Positions 61,301 to 64,000 of a stretch of 64,000 bases of DNA are shown here, piece after piece. The first letter of the stretch is position 1. Each line of letters begins with the position of its first letter. Source of the DNA: Timema cristinae (Eukaryota > Arthropoda > Insecta > Phasmatodea > Timematidae); the NCBI GenBank assembly GCA_039000515.1, contig JBCFYV010009882.1:105356821-105420820 (forward strand). Reading direction: 5' to 3'. The position numbers and the translations under genes are program-made. The notes under the pieces were generated by a model, which made no database searches, was not told the origin of the DNA, and worked only from the letters and a program-made list of their open reading frames with translations.

Positions 61301-63892
61301 AGATGGAGGTATTTTACTAAACAGAGCCGGCCACAGGCTGGAAACCGTTCATAATGATGATAGGAGGAGGAGGGGAGGAGGATGAGGAGGAGGAGGGGAT
61401 GATGATGAGGAGGAGGAGGAGGAGGGGAAGATGATGATAAATGAAGAGCGCTTTGAAAGGGTGACACTTTATAAGCTAAGAGATATGTGACAACTTTTAC
61501 TATCCATTTATCAATACCTGTCAGCATGCTTTCATTGACGATGCAATTGCCACTTAGAAGTAGAGCATCACAGGTCATGTGACAACCGTGAGGAGGAATC
61601 AATATGCGGTCGCCCGGCACAAGTAAGTCAGCCTCAACTATTTTACAATGACCATCTCTATAACACACTGTCACAGTGTGAGCGTTGGATGAAGCCACAA
61701 GATCATACAATGCCAAACTTTGCTAAAACAGAGTGCAAACATAGTTGAGATTGAATTATTTTTAATAATTATGAATCTTTAGAATTAAGGTATGCATAAT
61801 TTATATTTAAAAACAACTATGACAAAAAGTAGATACTTTTTTTTTAAGGTGGGGCCTAGTCAAAGCCACAAGAAGCGAATGAATTAATCTGGGAATTTAA
61901 CTTATTTAGATTTTTGTACAAGAGACTTTTGTGTTCATTGTTACCAAAGAGCTTCAAATGTTAACTAATAATTTAAATGGATTACAATTTCTTTTTAAAA
62001 AAAACTAAAAACTATTCTTACAAGTAGAATATAATGTTTTGTAATGGTGTGGTAAAAATATTTATTGAGAATTATAATAAAATTAATTTTGTCTTTAGTT
62101 AAGCAAATCAGTGAAGAGGAATTAGATGATTTTATTTTACTGGGGAGACATACACAGTCGTTTTGCACTCCAATATTTGTAGGATTAAAAGGGGAGGGAT
62201 GATAAGAATTGTGGTCGAATCATAGTGTTTAGTTCTTCAATGGAGCCTACATTTTTTGTACTAAGAAAAAGCCTTGCTACATAAATCTTGCAGTTGGATG
62301 TCTCGAATTCACCAATATTTTAACATTATTTATTTAAAAGCTACCAATGTTTCCTCGGTTTTCCAATTGGAAGGATAAAAGGCCAGGGTTTGTAATAGCA
62401 TATATTGAGGGTTAGAATAGCGATTAAATAAAATTATTTCACTTCCTTCTCCTAACTGTCAAACACTTTTTAAATTTACTTGGTAATAAAAAAAATTACA
62501 TTAAATTATATTGATTTACAATTTAAGGCTCCAAAATCATAAAGCCATGAAGAGAAAATTACAAACTTAAAACTGTGAGTGTAACTTTAAAGGGATGATT
62601 TTCATACTTATTCGCCTAAAAACACCTAGGTGTATACGAGTGTTTGTAAAGTGGGAAAGGTGAAACCCCACCTTGTACTAACCTTCTTCGTCTGGATAAG
62701 AGAAGTGATAATGGAGATGGCTGACAGCACTAAGACACAACTTGCATAGTAATAGTAGTCATCTAAAGACCATAATATGACACTAAATATTTGGAATACG
62801 TAAAATGGGTTGAACACTTCCTCCACAAACAAGGTCCAATATGATTTAACTTCAATATCAATCACATTTTTACCATAAAGCTGGAGTCTGTAACAAAATT
62901 AGCTACAATGAAAATATTTTTGAGAGTTTGAGGGAGTGAGCGGGAGAGCGAGGGAGAAGGAAAGAGGGTGTGGGGAAAAAGGGAGAGGTAAAGAGTTAGG
63001 GGGGAAGGAGGAATTAAGAGGGAAAGAGTGGAGAGCTTAAGGGATGATGAGAGTTGGAGAGACATAAAATTGATGGGAAGTAGGGAGGGAGAAAGGGGAG
63101 TTGTCGAGAGAAATATGGAGAAAAATATAGAGGTAAGAAGGAAGGTTGGAGAAATTAGTTGGAAGAGGATGGATGGAGGAAGAGAGAGGCAGAAAATAGA
63201 GGGAGGTATAGAGATAAAGGGAAGAAGGATAGGAGGTGAGAAGTGGGTCTGAAGGGGAAAGGGAAATAAGATCAGGATAAAACGGAGGAGATAAGGAGTG
63301 GAATAAAAGATGTAGCTATAGGCATAAAAAACATGAATTATTAATATGATACTTGTCCTAAAACCAGGGCTAAGGAGTCGGTAGGCTAAGCCTTCGACTC
63401 CTCTACTTTTTCTACTGTCCGACTGACCCAGACTCCTTTATTAATGGCAGATTCATATTAATAAGAAGTAATGAAAAAATACTTATCAAAATAATTTTAA
63501 CATAGTAAATTTGTTATAACTATTAGATATACATTAAAATACTAAAATGGTATCACAGGGCATTTCATCCCCAACACTTGAATCATCAGGCTACTTGGTT
63601 AATAGAATATATAAATAATAGATTAAGTTTACTACAAGTTCTGAACAAAAATCTAAATTTATATGAGTCGGAGTCGGTACCGTTCTACCAACTCAGTTTT
63701 CAACCAAAATTGCTTCAAACTCCAACTCAGAATTCCATAGCCCTGCCTGAAACGTCTACAAAATGTTTAGTAAAAATTTGAAGATGGGTTGTTTGGGAAA
63801 ATAGTTGACACAAATATAGTTTCAAATTTTAAATAGCCAAATATTTTATACCTTTTAAGTCTTTTGGCTGGTAGAATGATGAATTTTGGTAT
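27685..63892 (-). CDS. ATP13A2/3: P5B-type P-type ATPase (ATP13A2/ATP13A3-like), partial gene
   Basis: Gene span, 19 exons on the minus strand; N-terminal exons lie beyond 64000. P5B ATPases sit in late endosome/lysosome membranes; animal ATP13A2/3 move polyamines to the cytosol at the cost of ATP. Order seen: M1-M2, actuator domain with TGEC, M3, M4 with PPALPAAMT (the P5B mark; P5A has PPELP), [12 protein letters not shown] with the phosphorylated Asp, nucleotide-binding domain with [17 protein letters not shown] hinge, then M5-M10. About 980 residues are present and all exon joins agree in phase, except that exon 46083-46294 lacks one base. The introns are full of mobile elements. Which of ATP13A2-5 it equals cannot be told; many insects have one P5B gene. 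The span includes introns; exon entries give the coding parts. Confidence 0.95.
28155..28322 (-). mobile_element. tRNA-derived SINE, family C head on family B body
   Basis: In the last ATPase intron. On the minus strand a head gtggccgcatggtctagggc with B-box ggggttctatcccggcgg leads into the family B body (cctccacacaaatgcagg, ctaaatacaacct). The same body carries a different head at 50549. Confidence 0.75.
29396..29580 (-). CDS. P5B ATPase exon: M9-M10
   Basis: Reads [20 protein letters not shown] (M9), a short loop [20 protein letters not shown], then [20 protein letters not shown] (M10). Leaves in phase 0 at gtaagc. Confidence 0.95.
29745..29925 (-). mobile_element. tRNA-derived SINE, older copy
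   Basis: In the intron between the M8 and M9-M10 exons. Minus-strand head gtcgcctggtctaactcgcc and B-box ggggttcgaatcctgtttga, followed by a decayed body. A body-only remnant of the same group lies at 30190-30275. Confidence 0.6.
29971..30119 (-). CDS. P5B ATPase exon: M7-M8 loop and M8
   Basis: With the split Trp codon it reads [20 protein letters not shown], then [20 protein letters not shown] (M8) and [11 protein letters not shown]5 pumps carry the same ..N...F..S..QY...A...SKG.P.R.P...N pattern. Leaves in phase 1 at gttagt. Confidence 0.95.
30343..30566 (-). CDS. P5B ATPase exon: M6-M7
   Basis: Starts [20 protein letters not shown] (M6), then [20 protein letters not shown] and a second helix [20 protein letters not shown] (M7). 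D..IT...A..M.RTGP..L...RP.G.L is the P5 pattern. Ends in phase 2 at gtaggt. Confidence 0.97.
30876..30918 (-). mobile_element. Tail-only SINE insertion with its own duplication
   Basis: 43 bp consisting of the shared tail only (taatacttagcaccacgtct and following). Flanks taattcttctctaa (30862-30875) and taatttttctctaa (30919-30932) match at 13 of 14 positions, so this is a complete insertion event. Confidence 0.82.
30995..31201 (-). CDS. P5B ATPase exon: hinge to M5
   Basis: 69 codons starting [20 protein letters not shown], with [20 protein letters not shown] and M5 ending [19 protein letters not shown] and EGR..L.TSF..FK.MALYS are strong P5 motifs. Donor gtaaga. Confidence 0.97.
32812..32936 (+). 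mobile_element. SINE family A, 5'-truncated
   Basis: Plus-strand 3' half: caccgtggttcggatcccac through the shared tail (tagtaaaatgcggtgttaat) and a short (AAT)n. The head is missing. Confidence 0.85.
34111..34164. repeat. (TG)27 microsatellite
   Basis: 54 bp of uninterrupted TG dinucleotides in an ATPase intron, about 80 bp downstream of the donor of the GDGAND exon in the gene's direction. Confidence 0.97.
34245..34466 (-). CDS. P5B ATPase exon: P-domain hinge GDGAND
   Basis: 74 codons from [20 protein letters not shown] through [20 protein letters not shown] to [10 protein letters not shown], phase 0 at both ends. FSRM.PDQK and GDGANDCG (magnesium-binding hinge) are intact. A 201-bp MITE begins 89 bp upstream of its acceptor. 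Confidence 0.97.
34555..34755. mobile_element. MITE with 67-bp terminal inverted repeats
   Basis: The left arm 34555-34622 (ggcctgtttcatatagacac...) and the inverse of the right arm 34689-34755 (gggccagtttcatagtcaga...) match over about 67 bp. A one-third unique centre gives a 201-bp element with hairpin potential. Termini ggcctgtttcat / gggccagtttcat and a possible TTA-like flank suggest PIF/Harbinger, but no transposase is present. Confidence 0.85.
35157..35320 (-). CDS. P5B ATPase exon: TGDN motif
   Basis: Completes [24 protein letters not shown], then [20 protein letters not shown] up to SYAYS, leaving in phase 0 at gtaagt. The GDN..TA..VAR.CGM block is diagnostic for P-type ATPases. Confidence 0.96.
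35643..35815 (-). mobile_element. SINE family A, 5'-truncated
   Basis: Tail and body only, with a perfect 12-bp duplication gacaaatgtata at 35631-35642 and 35816-35827. A 13-18 bp extra stretch (about gattaatacacgt) interrupts the body near 35783. Confidence 0.92.
35828..38446. other. Intron with a large inverted repeat
   Basis: Contains inverted arms at about 36764-36945 and 37441-37588 (see separate entry), a C-run at 38194-38206, and motifs such as acttgaagatggtgtaaaat. No exon or gene was recognised. Confidence 0.55.
36764..37588. repeat. Inverted repeat, arms about 150-180 bp
   Basis: The left arm (taagacttagatagaaagct, aaaatacctataac, gatgtattaagtgacattat, aattcaacaag) recurs inverted at 37441-37588, with mismatches and a (TA)n insertion in the left arm. 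Spacer about 500 bp. It resembles a foldback element. Confidence 0.75.
38447..38564 (-). CDS. P5B ATPase exon: start of the returning P domain
   Basis: [20 protein letters not shown] then [20 protein letters not shown]. It matches the FLGL...N.LK..T..VI..L..A.IR.VM.TGD block. Leaves in phase 1 at gtgagt. Confidence 0.95.
38950..40977 (+). pseudogene. RTE-like LINE, 5'-truncated and decayed, antisense in an ATPase intron
   Basis: Plus-strand ORF2 remnants in order: a pre-RT region ([20 protein letters not shown]), then RT segments [65 protein letters not shown], and FANDLMVWG where an active enzyme has F(Y)ADD. Then [20 protein letters not shown] and a C-terminus like [14 protein letters not shown]. 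It ends near 40977 in gatgatggcgatgatg, the short-repeat end usual for RTE elements. Many stops and frameshifts and the lost Asp make it dead. An (AAGT)n tract (39235-39303) expanded inside it. Confidence 0.88.
39235..39303. repeat. (AAGT)n microsatellite inside the LINE
   Basis: About 16 tetranucleotide units, with one aattaag interruption, breaking the LINE frame. Confidence 0.95.
41331..41458 (-). CDS. P5B ATPase exon: N domain end
   Basis: [20 protein letters not shown] then [20 protein letters not shown]. The AGYRVIAL..K motif is typical of P5 ATPases. Enters in phase 1 and leaves in phase 0 (donor gtattt). Confidence 0.94.
42264..42417 (-). CDS. P5B ATPase exon: N domain with KGAPE
   Basis: [20 protein letters not shown] then [20 protein letters not shown] and [19 protein letters not shown] and KGAPE are conserved nucleotide-binding segments. 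Ends in phase 1 at gtgagt. Confidence 0.95.
42448..43149. mobile_element. hAT-like non-autonomous element
   Basis: In an ATPase intron, 31 bp upstream of an exon acceptor. Left end cagcggtgagcaaat and inverse right end cagcgttcagcaatt are hAT-type; flanks aaggagat / ctgtagat share 5 of 8 bases. Inside are decayed phrases ([17 protein letters not shown] on the minus strand) but no intact transposase. Confidence 0.55.
43353..43406 (-). CDS. P5B ATPase exon: nucleotide-binding domain, small
   Basis: 18 codons, [18 protein letters not shown], phase 0 at both ends, acceptor ccccctag and donor gtaaga. Sequence is weakly conserved; the call rests on position, phase and splice sites. Confidence 0.7.
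44630..44760 (-). repeat. Dispersed repeat, inverted copy of 26560-26770
   Basis: ggacaaagaggtaatgaatg, ctgcctcttgacgaaaatcg and gacctaggtttcattctatc match the other copy in reverse orientation. Confidence 0.7.
45130..45204 (-). CDS. P5B ATPase exon: nucleotide-binding domain
   Basis: 25 codons, [20 protein letters not shown] then KPMRK, phase 0 at both ends (acceptor attttcag, donor gtgggt). A variable part of the N domain. Confidence 0.85.
45300..45545 (+). pseudogene. LINE ORF2 3' fragment
   Basis: Plus-strand frame: [40 protein letters not shown], a stop, then [19 protein letters not shown]. It is the same LINE type as at 3738-4013 and gives the normal 3' context of the DWIELAQDRDRV codons that became the satellite at 1-675. 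Confidence 0.75.
46083..46294 (-). CDS. P5B ATPase exon: DKTGT end and start of N domain, one base missing
   Basis: Starts [14 protein letters not shown] and continues to [20 protein letters not shown]. Then a one-base deletion near 46111-46113 throws the frame into a TGA. In the shifted frame the expected family text returns as LTMFEATQW up to a clean donor (gtaaac). Length 212 is one short of 213, and the exons on both sides need phase 0, so the loss is real in this sequence: either an assembly error or an inactivating allele. Confidence 0.9.
46622..47527 (-). pseudogene. LINE 3' end containing a 62-bp minisatellite
   Basis: On the minus strand the element ends aaacagttaatgatgatgaa near 46622. 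Its C-terminal frame reads [40 protein letters not shown], as in the RTE-like LINE at 38950-40977. Upstream in the element, the codons for HEIV.EARLRW..H have been amplified in tandem (46868-47527). Confidence 0.85.
46868..47527. repeat. 62-bp minisatellite, about 10.6 copies
   Basis: Unit begins ctccaacatcctcattatat and continues through gcccaaaccatctcagtctt; copies are nearly identical apart from one divergent pair around 47240-47300. Because 62 is not a multiple of three and the unit lacks stops in any plus frame, it creates three long overlapping plus-strand open frames (up to 279 codons) that are artefacts. Confidence 0.96.
47528..48469. other. Unannotated, possible hAT 3' end
   Basis: Contains a cagggttcctagag motif at 47946 and ctccctgactttccctattt, typical of a hAT terminus, on the 3' side of the hAT-like transposase remnant. 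A stretch at 47730-47880 (ccgatcgggctaaaatttgg) looks like another dispersed repeat. Confidence 0.4.
50502..50540 (+). mobile_element. Tail-only SINE insertion
   Basis: 39 bp of shared tail only (gccgaacgggtagtaagacg to aataataat), between gtgccaga at 50494-50501 and gtgccaga at 50541-50548. These copies are its target-site duplication. Confidence 0.88.
50549..50812 (-). mobile_element. tRNA-derived SINE, family B, full length
   Basis: Minus strand: head tgcctcggtggcgtagttgg with B-box gaggttcgaatctctgtcgg, body with a G-run, then the same tail as family A (cgaacgggtagtaagacgcg, tgctaatattatt). Flanked by gtgccaga at 50541-50548 and 50813-50820. It is inserted at the site already used by the tail-only copy. 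Confidence 0.92.
50871..53180. other. Unassigned part of the large ATPase intron
   Basis: Includes (AC)n(AT)n at about 50960-50992, a hAT-like terminus cagcagtggctcccaaattt at 51496 without a found partner, and minus frames at 51782-52087 and 52187-52513 that look like repeat-derived coding debris. A GC-richer block at 52920-53160 is also unassigned. Nothing could be named. Confidence 0.35.
53181..53299. repeat. 29-bp tandem repeat, four copies
   Basis: Units of cttatgactttgctaagagt plus gtatagaca at 53181, 53210, 53239 and 53268, with a few substitutions in the first and last. Confidence 0.93.
53300..55948. other. Unassigned, possible LTR-element debris
   Basis: At about 53570-53600 acaaccaagtggcgcccatt resembles the end of an LTR followed by a primer-binding site. 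A minus frame at 53654-53878 is open but unrecognised. The rest is AT-rich. An LTR element is only a suggestion. Confidence 0.3.
55949..56137 (-). CDS. P5B ATPase exon: M4 and phosphorylation aspartate
   Basis: 63 codons with [20 protein letters not shown] (M4 with the P5B-specific PPALP) and ending KVKLVCFDK. The Asp of FDK is the phosphate acceptor; TGT of the DKTGT signature starts the next exon, 9.65 kb away. Acceptor atgtttcag, donor gtaag. Confidence 0.96.
56305..56692. repeat. Inverted repeat, arms about 135 bp
   Basis: The left arm 56305-56440 (aaaaatgtgggaagaatcca, atgcacaaaggtgacatctt, aaaaatagagtaatgtttcg) recurs inverted at 56548-56692 with few mismatches, separated by about 110 bp. 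If transcribed with the ATPase pre-mRNA it would fold into a long hairpin about 170 bp upstream of the PPALP exon. Confidence 0.9.
56693..57995. other. Intron between M3 and M4 exons
   Basis: AT-rich; an older tRNA-like SINE (gtgggtgcatggtctaaggt, B-box-like gaggttaggatctcagtcag) lies at about 57388-57540. No exon was seen. Confidence 0.5.
57996..58244 (-). mobile_element. tRNA-derived SINE, family B, full length
   Basis: Minus-strand head ccggcctcggtggcatagtt and B-box, family B body, and diverged shared tail (agtaccaaatcttactaccc). Perfect 13-bp duplication aatttaaattaat at 57983-57995 and 58245-58257. It sits 134 bp downstream of the M3 exon in the gene's direction. Confidence 0.93.
58378..58560 (-). 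CDS. P5B ATPase exon: end of actuator domain and M3
   Basis: [20 protein letters not shown], then [14 protein letters not shown] and the M3 helix [20 protein letters not shown]. 61 codons, phase 0 at both ends; donor gtaagt. An (AT)n tract follows directly in the intron (about 58331-58354). Confidence 0.95.
59037..59865 (+). mobile_element. Internally deleted mariner-like element
   Basis: 829 bp with terminal inverted repeats tgagggtcatcaagaaagta / tgagagtcacccagaatgta (21 of 25 bases including the next five) and TA on both sides (59035-59036, 59866-59867). Inside, 59380-59766 encodes the C-terminal part of a mariner transposase: [18 protein letters not shown] (third catalytic Asp) and [20 protein letters not shown]. 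The N-terminal half is deleted and the LHDNARPH-like segment is garbled, so it is inactive. Confidence 0.92.
60264..60394 (-). CDS. P5B ATPase exon: TGE loop
   Basis: Completes the TGE motif as [11 protein letters not shown], then [20 protein letters not shown]. The dephosphorylation loop is normally TGES; here the fourth residue is Cys (TGT). Acceptor gtttccag, donor gttagc, phase 0. Confidence 0.95.
60745..60895 (+). mobile_element. Older SINE body fragment
   Basis: Eroded tRNA-like text followed by cttccatgcaaataagggta and catttcctcaaatctac, matching the family B/C body. It directly precedes the young SINE at 60911. Confidence 0.45.
60911..61188 (-). mobile_element. tRNA-derived SINE, family A, full length
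   Basis: Complete minus-strand copy with a perfect 13-bp duplication acaattgtaacta at 60898-60910 and 61189-61201. It is 330 bp from the actuator-domain exon. Confidence 0.95.
61230..61440 (+). repeat. LINE 3' end and (GGA/GAT)n tract
   Basis: gaggaagatggaggtatttt, agagccggccacaggctgga and ataatgatgatagg match the 3' end of the RTE-like LINEs at 40977 and 46622. A purine-rich ggaggaggggatgatgatga tract at 61365-61440 grew from its short-repeat end. Confidence 0.75.
61518..61722 (-). CDS. P5B ATPase exon: actuator domain
   Basis: [20 protein letters not shown] through [19 protein letters not shown] to [11 protein letters not shown], ending in phase 1 at gtattg. It holds the conserved LVPGD and NESMLTG segments of the actuator domain, with the TGE loop split over the next intron. 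Confidence 0.95.
62683..62887 (-). CDS. P5B ATPase exon: M1-M2 region
   Basis: Begins [20 protein letters not shown] and includes [16 protein letters not shown] (M1) and [20 protein letters not shown] (M2), ending IQTKK in phase 0. Acceptor gttacag, donor gttagt. The YG.N.I.I.V and NPFYVFQ.FS motifs are typical of P5B pumps. Confidence 0.93.
62910..63290. repeat. Purine-rich tract
   Basis: About 380 bp where the plus strand is very strongly A/G (gaga, gggag, ggaagga runs). The plus-strand frame of 74 codons here is low-complexity. It lies directly upstream of the M1-M2 exon. Confidence 0.85.
63365..63745. mobile_element. hAT MITE, 381 bp
   Basis: Ends cagggctaaggagtcgg and, inverted, cagggctatggaattc; both have adjoining gagtcgg / ggagtcgg text. 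Flanking cctaaaac (63357-63364) and cctgaaac (63746-63753) match at 7 of 8 positions, the length expected for hAT. Confidence 0.82.
63852..63892 (-). CDS. P5B ATPase, probable exon before M1
   Basis: 41 nt reading [14 protein letters not shown], between an acceptor (tttatgcag) and a donor (g|gtataa). Its two leftover bases combine with the first base of the next exon to give Arg, producing ...[12 protein letters not shown], which fits the (R)R..YG.N motif upstream of M1 in this family. The frame is open to the window edge, so the exon could be longer. The body before LKR is not well conserved, so this call is only probable. Confidence 0.5.
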
Positions 63893-64000
63893 CTGCATAA
63901 ATGAGGACCACAGAAAGACGAAAACATTGGAGATCATACTATGTTTTAGAGTAGTTTGTGTGATTAAATGGAATAGAGAACCAGAACCAAAATAATAGAA

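Noticed and set aside
62862..63252. Frames in the purine tract (67 and 74 codons)
   Set aside because: Low-complexity Glu/Arg/Gly or Ser/Leu/Pro peptides caused by base composition.

Overview
This window looks like repeat-rich arthropod DNA, most likely an insect. Genes are split by long AT-rich introns with GT/AG borders, and the rest is dominated by SINEs, non-LTR retrotransposon fragments, DNA-transposon relics and minisatellites. From memory only, conceptual translations of one SINE family here resemble peptides common in predicted proteins of Timema stick insects, so a phasmid is my best guess. No bacterial, CRISPR or rRNA features are seen.

The main gene is on the minus strand, from about 63.9 kb down to 27.7 kb. 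It is a P5B-type P-type ATPase of the ATP13A2/ATP13A3 family (endolysosomal polyamine exporters in the characterised animal members). Eighteen exons join in phase and run from just before the M1/M2 helices of the ATPase core to the stop codon. A nineteenth, 41-nt exon at 63852-63892 is probable. The N-terminal exons lie beyond the right edge. All P-type signatures are present: TGE(S/C), PPALP, DKTGT, KGAPE, TGDN and GDGAND. Two oddities are a one-base deletion in exon 46083-46294 and TGEC in place of TGES.

On the plus strand, about 11.69-21.79 kb carries a secreted protein gene: a signal-peptide start exon, a 43-nt second exon and a last exon with about eleven GMSNMP-like hexapeptides. At least one linking exon is not found. 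Weaker gene-like pieces are a MADF-domain exon with an in-frame stop (10.24 kb), a possible exon at 3.09 kb and an unidentified minus-strand open frame at 8.13-8.62 kb.

The left part (1-21 kb) holds a 46-bp satellite (1-675), many SINEs, several minisatellites and DNA-transposon relics. The ATPase introns contain an antisense RTE-like LINE (38.9-41.0 kb), a second LINE 3' end blown up into a 62-bp minisatellite (46.6-47.5 kb), a decayed hAT-like transposase (48.5-50.9 kb) with nested SINEs, a deleted mariner (59.0-59.9 kb), several MITEs and two large inverted repeats.

The most unusual patterns are these. (1) Two unrelated satellites both arise from the 3' coding end of LINEs; a two-unit array of one of them survives at 23.2 kb. 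(2) SINEs with different tRNA-like heads share one 3' tail, and that tail also occurs as 39-50 bp tail-only insertions with their own target-site duplications. (3) Two successive insertions hit the same site in the hAT coding region, leaving three copies of the target octamer.
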